Shown here in pieces: positions 44,878-55,225 of a stretch of 64,000 nt of DNA. The stretch comes from Clostridiaceae bacterium (GTDB taxonomy: Bacteria; Bacillota; Clostridia; Lachnospirales; Lachnospiraceae). The DNA lies in assembly GCA_910575435.1 (NCBI GenBank), contig CAJTGI010000001.1, forward strand, positions 353,760-417,759, given 5' to 3'. The notes beneath the pieces were generated by a model. That model worked only from the letters and a program-made list of their open reading frames with translations, searched no databases and was not told the DNA's origin. Within the stretch, counting starts at the first letter, position 1; every line of letters begins with the position of its first letter. The position numbers and the translations under genes are program-made.

Positions 44878-47237
44878 ATATCGCTTCCTCCTTCTCTGCG
44901 CAAATATATATAAATATAAATCGCTATCATTAACTGTTTCCTGTCTGCATTTTTCTGTATCCACTGATACACCTGGCGGGAAAATTTCCGATATGCCTCC
45001 CTCTGTTCTTTAGATGCCCCACTCCGTTCTTTAGATTTCTCCCCATCTGGCTCCAGCCTTGCCAGCACATAGGCAAACCGTGCCAGATTAATCTTGTCCT
45101 CCATATTTCTCATCAAATCCAGCAGACGGTATAAAAATGCCTTGCCCCGTTCCTCGGATTTTCCAAAAAACTCATTGAGCGCTGCCAGTTTTTCCTGAAC
45201 CACCTTCTCTTTAAATTCCTCCCAGGAAAATGTCGCCTCAAACAGGGTAATGGCATTCTTGGCATAGTTCTTCGGACTAATGTAATTCTTAGACATTTCT
45301 TCTAACTCCGCCACCTCTTCCGCACAGACGCTCAATGGATATCTGGAAGGATAGACTCCTATTCCGGCAGATATCGTCAAAGCGCCCAGCGAAAACCTGT
45401 CCAGCTGCTGCTGGATATCCACTGCCGCCTCGATCACCTCATTCCATGCCCCCACCAGAAACAAATCGTCTCCCCCGGAATACACAATAGTAACATTTCG
45501 GTAAGATGGCTTTCCATTCATCCCAAATTCTCCATGTCCCAGAATCCAGTTCATATGGTGCTTGAAAAACAAAGATAACTGCCTTGAAAATGTCGCCGTC
45601 CTGGACAAGGTCGTATACCTGTCATCAAATCCTGAGACAAACGCATGTCCCAGATTGTCCACATCTGCGCGAAGCACTGCAATTCTATCAATCCCTTCTG
45701 CTTCATGGGCATATTCATCTGTCGTCTTGCCTTTGATCTGCTTCCCATTCTCCATATCTCTCGGGACATAATCTCCGACCCATAACTTAGTCGTAACAGA
45801 TTTCCCTGTAAAGAATCTGTTCTTTCCATATGTCCTGACGAAATAAGCATCTCGTTCCATGCATTCCTTCAACTGCTGTTCCGTATGGGCAACCAGATAT
45901 CTCCCCCCAGGCAGTGGAATACTCCCTTCCCTTCGCTCCTGAATCACGGTAAAAAAATCCTTATAAAGTATAGCATCGGAAAAAGCATCCATTGCGGAGC
46001 AGAACATACACCTGTCATCATCATTTATAACAGATGTACCTTTGCAGATGCGGCACTCTCTCGTGTGATCCCCTTTTTTCCCTCGATTTAATTGAATCAT
46101 CTGGCTGGCCGTATATCTTCTGGATTTTTGCTCTGATAAAAGGCCGCTTAGCCTCTGAAACAATTCCGAATAACTTCCCCCAGGTATATTTTCCAAATCA
46201 TACGCACTACACTCCACAGAAGCTAATGCCGCATATAGAGACACATCAAATTCCCGAATGAAAAACTCATGAAATTCTTCTTGGAGCTGCCGCAATGCCT
46301 CCGCCGTCCCTTCCGTATTCGCCAACAGAATATAGCAATGGCCGCCTCCGGAATAAATCAGATTCGTTCTCGACAAACGGCATCTCTCTAAAATCTGATC
46401 AATCATATGCTCCATCAGTATCTCCAGATAAAATGAACGGGAACGCAGCATTTTCAATGCGCCCTCACTATGTATCGTATAAATGAATTTCTGAATGCCG
46501 GAGATATCCATGGAAAAAAGCCGGAATGCTTTTTGCCGGTAAAAATCCTTCCCATTCTCAAACAATGTCCGCCTATAGTCAAAATCCCCTTTTTCCTCCA
46601 AGTATTGATAGATGCAGCTGCTGTATGCCGCCGTCATTTTTACATGGTCATAGAGGGAAATATCTGCCAGCTCATGAACCGCTGTAGAAGAAGGAATATA
46701 CGTCAGGTAAGCCTCCATCGTTGATAGCAGAGAATGAATATATTCTTCCTGCCAGTTTTCCACTCCCTTTAAAGCATCTAATATCTTTGCCTGAATGGAC
46801 TGATAAAAGTATTTATCAAATGGAATCTCTTTATCGGTAGGCATATTGATGGCGGCCATATCCTCCAAAGCCCCAGGATGATAATGAAATTTCTTCTGAT
46901 TTCCATTTAATATATTAAATATGCTCTCCAGCGGAATCTTTGGATCGAATCCCTTTTCTTCGTGATCAGCTTCCCTTCGATCAGATGCGGCAGCAATGTT
47001 ATCCGCAATATACACGATATACGCCAATGCGTCGTCAGCCACATTGGCCTTTGCCAAGGCCGCCCCATGATGGTATCTGACAGCATTTAGCACTTCTTCG
47101 TCAGAGATTTCTGCCTCTTCCCTCAAAAAATCATATCCCGATATGCTATGCTTCCTGCCATCTCCCCCGCGATAAATCACCTTGCCAATATCATGCAGCA
47201 ACGCACCCGTAATTAATTTTAACCCCCTATCTGTCAT
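44874..47237 (-). CDS. cas10: Cas10/Csm1, HD nuclease and cyclic oligoadenylate synthase
   Basis: A 787-residue Cas10. N-terminal HD domain with LLHDIGK (His15, Asp16), first palm domain, a zinc finger CRICKGTS...CMFC (about residues 395-413) and the second palm domain with the cyclase motif YSGGDDLFLVG (GGDD at about 588-591). Both single-strand DNA cutting and cyclic oligoadenylate synthesis should be active; the messenger would activate Csm6. The start at 47237 follows GGAGGAAAGG and overlaps cas6 by 11 bases. Confidence 0.96.
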   Translation of the reverse strand: MTDRGLKLITGALLHDIGKVIYRGGDGRKHSISGYDFLREEAEISDEEVLNAVRYHHGAALAKANVADDALAYIVYIADNIAAASDRREADHEEKGFDPKIPLESIFNILNGNQKKFHYHPGALEDMAAINMPTDKEIPFDKYFYQSIQAKILDALKGVENWQEEYIHSLLSTMEAYLTYIPSSTAVHELADISLYDHVKMTAAYSSCIYQYLEEKGDFDYRRTLFENGKDFYRQKAFRLFSMDISGIQKFIYTIHSEGALKMLRSRSFYLEILMEHMIDQILERCRLSRTNLIYSGGGHCYILLANTEGTAEALRQLQEEFHEFFIREFDVSLYAALASVECSAYDLENIPGGSYSELFQRLSGLLSEQKSRRYTASQMIQLNRGKKGDHTRECRICKGTSVINDDDRCMFCSAMDAFSDAILYKDFFTVIQERREGSIPLPGGRYLVAHTEQQLKECMERDAYFVRTYGKNRFFTGKSVTTKLWVGDYVPRDMENGKQIKGKTTDEYAHEAEGIDRIAVLRADVDNLGHAFVSGFDDRYTTLSRTATFSRQLSLFFKHHMNWILGHGEFGMNGKPSYRNVTIVYSGGDDLFLVGAWNEVIEAAVDIQQQLDRFSLGALTISAGIGVYPSRYPLSVCAEEVAELEEMSKNYISPKNYAKNAITLFEATFSWEEFKEKVVQEKLAALNEFFGKSEERGKAFLYRLLDLMRNMEDKINLARFAYVLARLEPDGEKSKERSGASKEQREAYRKFSRQVYQWIQKNADRKQLMIAIYIYIYLRREGGSDI

Positions 47238-47988
47238 GCCTTTCCTCCTTCTCCACAATTTCCATAGCCCCCATCCCCATAGCCGTCTTGATTCCTACCC
47301 CGGAATAACACCCAAAGCGAAATAACAGATGCGCCAGATTCACCAGTGGCTGCGGTCCTTGTATCCTCAGCGTAATGCTCCCCTTAAATGCCGGTATCTT
47401 AACTCCCTCCAGATGAAATGCCGTACTGCAGAGATGATAACGAATCACCTCGGAATGTTCAGTTAATTGATCCAACACATCCTCGGTCCGAATCGTCTCA
47501 TTTTCTGCAAATGCATCATATTTATTCATCAGACTGTTATATATCAGCCGAATATCAGGAAAAATAATATATCGACCATTTTGCTTGAAAGACGTAGGAG
47601 ACGCAAACTGTATTTTAACAGTCTTAGGACATTCCCCCAAATAATAGGTATCAATTATTTTTTTATAACTGCTCACAGACAACGACTTATTGTGAATCTC
47701 CAATTTCTCATCATTATGCTTAAGCAAAACAGAGTCAAAGTCAGCCGAAAGCAAAGGCGTGACAATCTGCTCATATGCTTCCTGATTCAGCGTCTTAATC
47801 TGCCATATGACTTTCTCCTCTCCCGCTATAATTCCCTGGCTGTATGGCCTCAGCGCATTTTGATGCAGTTTTTCCGCATAAGCGGAATCAATCTGTTCCA
47901 TGAGAACACCTTGAAATAACGATGCCTTTTGATAAAAAGATGATTTTTCCTTCTTATATCCCAATTCCATTCTCAGCGTGCTTAACAT
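47227..47988 (-). CDS. cas6: Cas6, CRISPR RNA processing endonuclease
   Basis: A 253-residue RAMP endonuclease that cuts the array transcript within repeats, leaving the ACGGAAAC tag. The C-terminal glycine-rich loop FGCYSGVGIKTAMGMGAMEI is characteristic. The start is uncertain: ATG 47988 (MLSTLRMELG) is preferred, though a TTG eight codons earlier lies in an equally modest context. It is the first gene of the locus. Confidence 0.9.
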   Translation of the reverse strand: MLSTLRMELGYKKEKSSFYQKASLFQGVLMEQIDSAYAEKLHQNALRPYSQGIIAGEEKVIWQIKTLNQEAYEQIVTPLLSADFDSVLLKHNDEKLEIHNKSLSVSSYKKIIDTYYLGECPKTVKIQFASPTSFKQNGRYIIFPDIRLIYNSLMNKYDAFAENETIRTEDVLDQLTEHSEVIRYHLCSTAFHLEGVKIPAFKGSITLRIQGPQPLVNLAHLLFRFGCYSGVGIKTAMGMGAMEIVEKEERHDR

Positions 47989-48114
47989 GTTTTTCCATAT
48001 TCCCCTTTCCAAAGAAAAATCGTACCAACTATAGAATAGTATAACATATATCTGGACAAAAATCTTTTATTCGATTTACTATTGCAAAAAATGAGTATAC
48101 CAATCTCCAACCGC

Positions 48115-49521
48115 TTATCTATTTCCCCTTTTCCAAAGCCTCCTCGCCAATCCCCCCAATTCCCCGCCATACAGCGCAAGAATCAGAATCAAAATCAAAA
48201 ACTGCCCATACCAGAACCGATTGCCCCAGTAAGCAAGCACGCACTGCGCCAGAAGCAGCCCATAGGAAGCGCACTCCTTCCACAAATTATTCTTTATCCT
48301 AACGCTTTTTCTTAAAATAGAATACCGCAGCCCCCAGAAGCAGGTAAAGCCCAGCGCCGTAGCCACCGCCGCGCCGTAAGGTCCAAAATAGGGAATCAGC
48401 AGGAAATTGGCGGCAGTATTGATCGCCGCCCCGGTCACCGCAGTCTTGGAAATGGTCTTCGTCTGCTTTGCCGCCACGAAAATATTTTCACAGGAGAAGG
48501 AGAGCTGGTTCATCAGCACGGAAACCAGCAACGGCGGCACATAACGCCACGCCTGGTAAAACTCCCCGGCAAAGAGGATTTTCGCAATCAGAAGATTGGA
48601 TAGAATAATAGCCGAGCAGGATGCCGTCATGAAAAAACTAATCATAGAATAACTTTTTCCGATAAAGCCATCTTTGTCCTCCGCATCAAACTCCTTGATG
48701 GCAGAGATGGAGAACGCCATGGCAATCACGTCCCCAAACACTTTTAAAATCGTGGGAATCTTATAAGCCACCGCATACAGCCCCACTGCGGACACCCCGC
48801 AGAAAAAGGTCAGGATGTATTTGTCCGAGGCATTGTTCACCCACCAGGACAGGGCGCTGAAAATCAAAGGAAGGCTAAACTTGACCATCTCCCCCGCCAA
48901 TGCCCGGTCCACGGACTTCCATTTAATATAGCGGTACAATTTTGCCCCGACGGCGATATAGAGAATGCTAGCCACCAGCCCGATAGAGTTTGCCGCCAGA
49001 TATCCGTACAGACCCCAGTGAAACTTTAATAAGAACAATAGGTTGCATCCCACCACGATTACCATATTCAGGACGCTTCCCACCGTAAGCACCTTCACCT
49101 GGTCAATCCCCCGGCAGAAGAAGGAAAAGATATTATTCAGGGAACCAGCCAGATAGTTAATGAGGAGAAAGACGAGATAGACTCCCTCCCATGGAAACAG
49201 CCCCACCGCCCGGATGGCAACGCACCCTGCGCTAAGCAGCCCAAAGCCCCCCAGCACGATGCGCAACCCCACGCTAAACACATCTCTCTTGTCACAGGCC
49301 CTGTCAAGGGCATACCGCATCACCGCATCCTGAATCTGGATCGTCAGGATGGGCATCAGCAGCTGCACCGTGTTGGTCAAAAGATCCACCACGCCGTACT
49401 CCGCCTTTGTCAGACAGCTGGTATACAGGGGAATCATAAAAAAAGCAAGGGCATTGGGAAGAAAGCTTGCTATAAAAAATAATCCCAGATTCTTCATCAA
49501 TTCTAAATATTTCTTGCCCAT
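48115..49521 (-). CDS. Polysaccharide flippase (Wzx/MOP superfamily)
   Basis: A 468-residue membrane protein with about 12-14 helices, of the oligosaccharide flippase type: FIASFLPNALAFFMIPLYTS at the start, and ALSWWVNNASDKYIL mid-way, common in O-antigen or teichuronic acid exporters. It would move lipid-linked sugar units outwards. The start at 49521 was chosen by family length; the upstream frame is unsupported. It is the last gene of the glycan group. Confidence 0.88.
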   Translation of the reverse strand: MGKKYLELMKNLGLFFIASFLPNALAFFMIPLYTSCLTKAEYGVVDLLTNTVQLLMPILTIQIQDAVMRYALDRACDKRDVFSVGLRIVLGGFGLLSAGCVAIRAVGLFPWEGVYLVFLLINYLAGSLNNIFSFFCRGIDQVKVLTVGSVLNMVIVVGCNLLFLLKFHWGLYGYLAANSIGLVASILYIAVGAKLYRYIKWKSVDRALAGEMVKFSLPLIFSALSWWVNNASDKYILTFFCGVSAVGLYAVAYKIPTILKVFGDVIAMAFSISAIKEFDAEDKDGFIGKSYSMISFFMTASCSAIILSNLLIAKILFAGEFYQAWRYVPPLLVSVLMNQLSFSCENIFVAAKQTKTISKTAVTGAAINTAANFLLIPYFGPYGAAVATALGFTCFWGLRYSILRKSVRIKNNLWKECASYGLLLAQCVLAYWGNRFWYGQFLILILILALYGGELGGLARRLWKRGNR

Positions 49522-49617
49522 CTCTCTACGCCCGCCTTTCCCTCTTCCATCCATGCTGTCCCGTATCACGAGCCTTTCATGCTTTCCAACATGCCAGCCC
49601 CGCTTCCCCAAACCCTT

Positions 49618-50685
49618 TCACCGTTCCCGCAAGCCCGTATCCGAAAGCCGCTCGTCCACCCGGCAATCCACCAGCAGCTTGATGCCCAGCGAAAGGGGCA
49701 GATACCATTTCAGATACATGGCCACAGAAAATCCCCAAATCATCACCTTCCACGCCAGGGAAGGAATCTCTCTAAGCCGCCTTCCCGATGCGAACTCCCC
49801 GAAATACCTGCCGGCCAGGGCATGATTCCTATATTTTCGAAGCGTCTTCTTCACCGAAGCCAGGGATTTCTTTCCGTGGACATACTCCATCTTCCCGTCA
49901 AAGAACACAGCGAAAAAGATCGTGTTCGCCACAAGGCCGCCGTACTCCGCCACCAGATTCTCCTGCTCCAGAAGCCGCTGCAGATTCTGGGCAATCCTCA
50001 TCCAGCACGCCACGGAATCTTTCCGATAAGAATGGGAGATGGAATCGTCATTCTTCCTGTACACGTACACATCCCGATCCAGAAATGCATATCTGGCTCC
50101 ATGAAGATAGCAGGCGAAATTAAACATCTTGTCCTCCGCATAATCGTACGCCCCAAAGGTGACAGCATGGTCTTCCAGAAAGGAGCGGCGGTACATCTTG
50201 CACCAGACGTAAGACAGCACCCCCACGGAAAAAAAGCCCTGAAAGCGAAATGCCCCGCTCTCCCGATCCACTCCCCGAAAAGAAGCGTGGCCTTTTGCCG
50301 GGAGCAGATTCCCCTTCCAAAGCCTCTGATAATTTCCCACCAGAATATCCGCAGATGCCTCCTCCATCCCCCGGACCATCTCCCCCAATACCTGCGCATC
50401 CGCAAGGTAATCATCCGCATCCGCAAACACAATGTATGTTCCGGCGGCCGCCTCCAGTCCCGCATTCCTAGCCCCGGACGCGCCCCCCTCGCTCTGGCGC
50501 AGCAGGCGCACCTGGCCATGCTCTTTTGCATAATGCTGGCACAATTCCAGGCTGCCATCGGTAGAGCCATTGTCCACCAGCAGCAATTCCCATCCATCGT
50601 ACCGCTGGGACAGAATGCTTTCCACGCAAATGGGCAGATACTCCTTTGCGTTATATACCGGAACGATCACGGATACACCAATCAT
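49618..50685 (-). CDS. Family 2 glycosyltransferase
   Basis: A 355-residue GT-A enzyme with SVIVPVYNAKEYLPICVESI, VDNGSTDGS and the metal site FADADDYLAD. It adds a sugar to a lipid-linked or surface glycan at the cytoplasmic face of the membrane. ATG at 50685 after GGGG; a GTG one codon earlier is possible. Donor sugar unknown. Confidence 0.9.
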   Translation of the reverse strand: MIGVSVIVPVYNAKEYLPICVESILSQRYDGWELLLVDNGSTDGSLELCQHYAKEHGQVRLLRQSEGGASGARNAGLEAAAGTYIVFADADDYLADAQVLGEMVRGMEEASADILVGNYQRLWKGNLLPAKGHASFRGVDRESGAFRFQGFFSVGVLSYVWCKMYRRSFLEDHAVTFGAYDYAEDKMFNFACYLHGARYAFLDRDVYVYRKNDDSISHSYRKDSVACWMRIAQNLQRLLEQENLVAEYGGLVANTIFFAVFFDGKMEYVHGKKSLASVKKTLRKYRNHALAGRYFGEFASGRRLREIPSLAWKVMIWGFSVAMYLKWYLPLSLGIKLLVDCRVDERLSDTGLRER

Positions 50686-50816
50686 CACATTTCCCCATTT
50701 CCATCTGATTATTCATTTGCCAGATACAAATCTGTCGCACACCCACATATGCCATCTCGCGGCACAGACAATCCATGCCTGACTTAGATCTTTTTTGGCA
50801 CAGTTTTTGCGCAACT

Positions 50817-51860
50817 TTAAGAAACTTCATTTTTTATCCGCAGGCGGGAGACCAGCCACACCAAGGAGTAGCAATGCATTTTCAGCAGGAGCAAGTATAT
50901 CTTCGACACCAATGGCAGGAATGCGAAGGAGCATTCCCCAAGCAACTGGCTCTTTCCTATCTTTTCCCGAATGCGACCACGGGCAATCCTTCCGCTGGGA
51001 CTAAAGCGCACCTCATGGAACACCGCCATCATTAGCCACGCCGCCTGAAACACCTGAATCTGCCTGTCCAGATAGGGTTGCCTCCCCCCCAGCCGCTCCC
51101 GCAGATACTGGCACACCAGCTGGCTCTTTTCCAAGTATTTCTCATTGTAGCAGCTAATCATGGAACCCTCGTTGCACCGATTGTAATAATACAATCTATC
51201 CTCGCAGAAATATACAGAATCCGCAAAATACAGGCACTCGAAGACAAAGGCATTGTCCTCCGCCAGTCCAATCCTCTCATCCCTGCAATAATGCTCCAGC
51301 AACAGCTCCCTCCGATAAATCTTATTCCACGCCGCAGGAAATACCTTCCCGGTAAAGAAGGGCAGCCCGGCATCATACATCATAGCGGGATAGATTTCCC
51401 TTTCCAGCCTTGCCTTATCGTAAAGGCCACTCTCCACATGGCAGGGAATATCCTCCTGCCCCACATCATACTGGTATACGGCGCGGTATACCACCATGTC
51501 CGGCTCCCCCTGTTCTCCCAATGCACGGTACATCGTCTCCAGCAGTCGGTCACTCACCCAGTCATCCCCATCCACATAGCAGACATACCTTCCCCGGGCC
51601 GCTTTGATTCCCGCATTCCTGGCACTGACCAGACCGCCATTCTCTTTGTGCAGCACCCGCACCCGGCTGTCCCTCTCCCCATAGCGGTCGCAGAGAGCGG
51701 GACATCCATCCGGCGACCCGTCATCCACCAATATCACCTCAAAATCCTCAAAAGACTGCCCCAGCACGCTGTCCACGCACCTTTCCAGGCAGTCCTCCAC
51801 CTTATATATGGGAATTACTACAGAAAAGGGAATATCCCTCGCTTCTTCCGAATGCTCCAT
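50817..51860 (-). CDS. Family 2 glycosyltransferase
   Basis: A 347-residue GT-A enzyme: FSVVIPIYKVEDCLERCVDS, LVDDGSPDGCP, metal site CYVDGDDWVSD. It is related to the next gene downstream but is not a recent copy. The start at 51860 (MEHSEEARD) follows GAGGTTGG. Part of the surface polysaccharide group with the flippase. Confidence 0.9.
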   Translation of the reverse strand: MEHSEEARDIPFSVVIPIYKVEDCLERCVDSVLGQSFEDFEVILVDDGSPDGCPALCDRYGERDSRVRVLHKENGGLVSARNAGIKAARGRYVCYVDGDDWVSDRLLETMYRALGEQGEPDMVVYRAVYQYDVGQEDIPCHVESGLYDKARLEREIYPAMMYDAGLPFFTGKVFPAAWNKIYRRELLLEHYCRDERIGLAEDNAFVFECLYFADSVYFCEDRLYYYNRCNEGSMISCYNEKYLEKSQLVCQYLRERLGGRQPYLDRQIQVFQAAWLMMAVFHEVRFSPSGRIARGRIREKIGKSQLLGECSFAFLPLVSKIYLLLLKMHCYSLVWLVSRLRIKNEVS

Positions 51861-51974
51861 GCCGCCACCAACCTCGCCGCTCTCTATAATTATTTTGCAA
51901 TGAATTAAACCATTTACCCTATGCCGTGATTGAAAAAGGCCGGCCAAATTGCCAATCACATCTCATGCGCCGCC

Positions 51975-52583
51975 CTATGCCACGAAAGATGCCGCCATCT
52001 GGCTTATCCTCTCGCATTGCACCTGCATCTGACCCAGCACCGCCATCTTATTGGAAGACATCATCCCCTTTTCCCCATCCTTCCAGATTTCCTTCTCGGA
52101 TGTGGGAGTCTTCTTCTTTTTCTTCCCCTCCTGGATGCTTTGGGGCAATCTGGCATAAGCCTTGCTCTTCTTGAAAGCATCCACCTCATGGCGCACCATG
52201 GCCGCCATATATTCCTTATCCGGGTCTCCCTCCATCGCCCTCAGCACCTCGGTCTGCACGGACACCACGTTGTCCACTTCCTCCTTGGACTTGCAGCTCT
52301 GCAGCTTCGTACGCAGCACCTTCCTGGCATTCTCCACCCGCAGGGCAGATTGGTAAAGTTCCGGCTGGTACACCCGCAAATAATTCATTTCCTCCCCGCT
52401 CAGCTTCTTTCCCGCCTCCATCTTCTGGCGAATCTTCTGCTCATAAGCCGCTCGTTTCTCCTCCGGCACTTTCACTAAGGCTTCCTCCATGATGGCGATA
52501 GTCTCCCGCCAGATTTCTGCCTTGGATTTCTCATTCATATTTTCCGGAGCCTTCCGCTCCCCTGCAGCCACTGAAAATACCAT
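51975..52583 (-). CDS. Charged helical protein of unknown function
   Basis: About 202 residues, strongly helical and charged, with a lysine cluster (QEGKKKKKTPTSEKE) and no membrane segment or signal peptide. GGAGGATGCGT precedes the ATG at 52583. Not recognised. It lies 115 bases upstream of the glycosyltransferases on the same strand, which may or may not be functional linkage. Confidence 0.6.
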   Translation of the reverse strand: MVFSVAAGERKAPENMNEKSKAEIWRETIAIMEEALVKVPEEKRAAYEQKIRQKMEAGKKLSGEEMNYLRVYQPELYQSALRVENARKVLRTKLQSCKSKEEVDNVVSVQTEVLRAMEGDPDKEYMAAMVRHEVDAFKKSKAYARLPQSIQEGKKKKKTPTSEKEIWKDGEKGMMSSNKMAVLGQMQVQCERISQMAASFVA

Positions 52584-52723
52584 ACGCATCCTCCCTCCGC
52601 TCTCCTATCAAAAAACAGCCATGCATTCATTTGGGTTGCTAGCAATTTCTATATGAAATGCCCAGCATAGCAACCTTTCTATACATATCGGATAGTTCAG
52701 CCCATCCCTTTATCAAAAGCAGA

Positions 52724-52744
52724 CCTTCATTTGCGGAATGAAGG
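52724..52744 (-). terminator. Hairpin overlapping the dusB stop codon
   Basis: CCTTCATT (52724-52731) pairs with AATGAAGG (52737-52744); leftwards it is followed by TCTGCTTTTGAT. The dusB stop codon lies inside. Confidence 0.5.
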
Positions 52745-53728
52745 CTTTTCTTTTAAGCGAAAATGCTCCCCAGCCCTCTCGCAGAGCATCTCCAAATCAT
52801 GATAGGTATTCACTTCATTCACCTGCCGGCGAATTTCTGCTGAATGGGGATATCCGGCAGTATACCACGCCACATGCTTCCTCATTTCCCGCATCGCCAT
52901 CAGCTCCCCTTTAAATGACACCATCATCTTTCCATGGCGAAGTATCATTGCCAATACAGTTTCTATGGACGGCTTTTCCTCCAGCACCCCATGCTCTCTG
53001 TAATAATGAATCTGATGGAACAGCCAGGGATTGCCCCGAACGCCCCTTGCCAGCATAATCCCGTCACACCCCGTCTCTCTCTCGCACCTCAGGGCATCCT
53101 CCGGCGTGAAGATATCCCCGCTGGCAATGACAGGAATGGAAACCGCCTCCTTCACTCTGGCAATGATTTCCCAGTCCGCCTTTCCCCCGTAATACTCCTC
53201 CCGGGTGCGGCCATGCACTGCCAGGGCGGCTGCGCCGCTCTCCTCCATCCGCCGGGCAAAGTCCACCGCATTCACATGATCGCCATCAAATCCTTTGCGA
53301 AACTTCACAGTCACCGGCTTGCTGATTCTGGAAGAGACCTCTCTCACGATAGCCGCCGCCAGCTCCGGCGTCCGCATCAGCGCCGACCCTTCCCCGTTAT
53401 TCACCACCTTGGGCACGGGACAGCCCATATTGATATCCAGGATGTCAAAATCCCTGTCCTGGATCTTCTCCGCCATCTCCCCCATCAGCTGGGGCTCCGA
53501 TCCAAAAAGTTGCAGGGCCAAGGGGCGTTCCTCCTCCCGGCTCTCCCAGAGCTTTTCTGTATTTTTATTGTGATAGTAAATCCCCTTGGCACTGATCATC
53601 TCCGTGTACACCAAGCCCGCCCCCTGCTCCTTGCACAAAAGGCGAAATGGCAGGTCTGTCACGCCTGCCATGGGACCTAATACCATATGATTCTTCAATG
53701 TCACATTTCCAATGGAAAAACCTCGCAT
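52727..53728 (-). CDS. dusB: tRNA-dihydrouridine synthase B
   Basis: A 333-residue FMN enzyme that reduces uridines in the tRNA D-loop. MAGVTDLPFRLLCKEQGAG, NMGCPVPKVVNNGEGSALM with the active cysteine, and MLARGVRGNPWLF for FMN phosphate are visible. The start at 53728 (MRGFSIGNVTLKN) follows GGAGTGGAG; earlier starts would overlap coaX and are not needed. Confidence 0.93.
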   Translation of the reverse strand: MRGFSIGNVTLKNHMVLGPMAGVTDLPFRLLCKEQGAGLVYTEMISAKGIYYHNKNTEKLWESREEERPLALQLFGSEPQLMGEMAEKIQDRDFDILDINMGCPVPKVVNNGEGSALMRTPELAAAIVREVSSRISKPVTVKFRKGFDGDHVNAVDFARRMEESGAAALAVHGRTREEYYGGKADWEIIARVKEAVSIPVIASGDIFTPEDALRCERETGCDGIMLARGVRGNPWLFHQIHYYREHGVLEEKPSIETVLAMILRHGKMMVSFKGELMAMREMRKHVAWYTAGYPHSAEIRRQVNEVNTYHDLEMLCERAGEHFRLKEKPSFRK

Positions 53729-53811
53729 ATCCCGCTCCACTCCAAAATCCGCACCACATCTTGCAATCTGCGGCAGCAATATAACTCTACTAAGAATGCA
53801 AGACCCATGCA

Positions 53812-54585
53812 TCACCCATGTTGCTTTTTATAGATATATAATAGCCCCTTCAAGGTCAGGTCCGCATCATACATCTCAATCTCCTGAGAATAATCGGCCA
53901 CGATCTTTCCCAGTCCCCCAGTGGCCACCACCTTCGCATCCGGCGTGCCAGCTTCCTCCTTGATCTTCCTGATGATATACTCGCTCTGCCCAATGGTTCC
54001 ATAGAAAAGCCCCGCCTGCATGGAAGAAATGGTCTCCTTGGCTATGATGACCTTGGGATTCTTAATCTCGATCTCCGGCAGATTGGCAGTGTCATTCCAG
54101 AGGGCATTGGCAGAGATACGGATGCCCGGACTGATCAGCCCCCCCTGGAACGTGCCATCCTCCGTGACAAAATCATAGGTAGTGGCAGTGCCAAAGTCTA
54201 CCACGATAATCGGCCCTCCATATTGCTCATAGGCACTCACCGCGTCCACGATGCGGTCAGGACCGATTTCCTTGGGATTGACGGTATTGATGCGGATGCC
54301 CGTCCTCGTCCCCGCCCCCACCACGATGGGATGGCAATGAAGATATTTGATAATGCCGCTGGTAAAGGAATACATCATCTTCGGCACCACGGAGGCTATG
54401 ATGACCTCGCTCACATCCTCCGGGGAAAACCCTTTCTGCTGCAAGATATTGCACAGCAATTCCCCATACTCGTCCGAAGTCCTTGGAACTTTCACCGTAA
54501 AGCGGAACCGGGCAATCAGCTCATCCTCCCGGTCAAATACCCCAAACGTCACATCCGTATTTCCCACATCTACTGCCAACAGCAT
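53812..54585 (-). CDS. coaX: Type III pantothenate kinase
   Basis: A 257-residue CoaX, first enzyme of coenzyme A synthesis, using the ASKHA fold: [18 protein letters not shown] (phosphate 1), [17 protein letters not shown] and [13 protein letters not shown] (phosphate 2), and [15 protein letters not shown]. The start at 54585 follows TAGGAGAG. dusB begins 83 bases downstream; in many clostridia coaX and dusB are neighbours. Confidence 0.94.
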   Translation of the reverse strand: MLLAVDVGNTDVTFGVFDREDELIARFRFTVKVPRTSDEYGELLCNILQQKGFSPEDVSEVIIASVVPKMMYSFTSGIIKYLHCHPIVVGAGTRTGIRINTVNPKEIGPDRIVDAVSAYEQYGGPIIVVDFGTATTYDFVTEDGTFQGGLISPGIRISANALWNDTANLPEIEIKNPKVIIAKETISSMQAGLFYGTIGQSEYIIRKIKEEAGTPDAKVVATGGLGKIVADYSQEIEMYDADLTLKGLLYIYKKQHG

Positions 54586-54687
54586 CTCTCCTACCAACCT
54601 TCCTGTACAATATCCGTTTTCTCCCTCACCCCTAGTGTGCTGTACACTAGCATGCCCTGCCAGCACTCCCGGCATCGCCCTCTGAAA

Positions 54688-55062
54688 TCATCCGTCGCTC
54701 TCCAGAAGCCCGCTCACGTCCTCCCCCAAAAAGACTGCCCTGTAATAAAGTTCCAGCGCCTCCAAAAGTTCCCTCTTCTCCCCCTGGATTTCCTTAATCT
54801 TGAGCACGCTCCCAATCTCGTCAAAGAGCAAATCATCCTCCCTGGCCGTCACATGGAGCAAAAGATTCCCCTCCTCGTCAAAATGAAGCGTCAGAATCCC
54901 GCCCACATCCGCCGTGTACAGCACGCACATAATCTGCAATTCCTCCTGGATGGACCTTGGAAGTTCCCCAAAATCAGGATTCAGATAAAACTTTTCCTCA
55001 TAAGCGCTGGCAGCACAGAGGATATCCCCCCGTACCTCCGGCAATTCTCCATGTATATCCAT
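54688..55062 (-). CDS. DUF6145-like protein
   Basis: A 124-residue soluble protein: CAASAYEEKFYLNPDFGELP and EELQIMCVLYTADVGGILTL. I believe this matches DUF6145, a family largely confined to Lachnospiraceae, but recognition is from memory. AGGAGG precedes the ATG. Position just upstream of coaX suggests cotranscription. Function unknown. Confidence 0.7.
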   Translation of the reverse strand: MDIHGELPEVRGDILCAASAYEEKFYLNPDFGELPRSIQEELQIMCVLYTADVGGILTLHFDEEGNLLLHVTAREDDLLFDEIGSVLKIKEIQGEKRELLEALELYYRAVFLGEDVSGLLESDG

Positions 55063-55225
55063 AAGGCCTCCTGTCGTTTCCTATTCGCAGAACGCTATGA
55101 TTACTATTTCAATAAACGCCATAGGCTATCATATCATGTTTTTTCATATCCTGTAAAGTTTTTTAGATAGAATTAAATAATCTCCCAAATATTCAAGCAA
55201 TAAAAGACACCGACGGCATGGCATG

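Noticed and set aside
36589-48000. Type III-B or III-D classification
   Set aside because: Csm2, Csm3, Csm4, Csm5 and Csm6 with Cas10 carrying both HD and GGDD define III-A; no Cmr genes were found.
49579-50787. 402-codon plus-strand frame opposite the first glycosyltransferase
   Set aside because: Rich in Pro, His and Arg as expected for antisense reading; the opposite strand encodes a complete GT-A enzyme.
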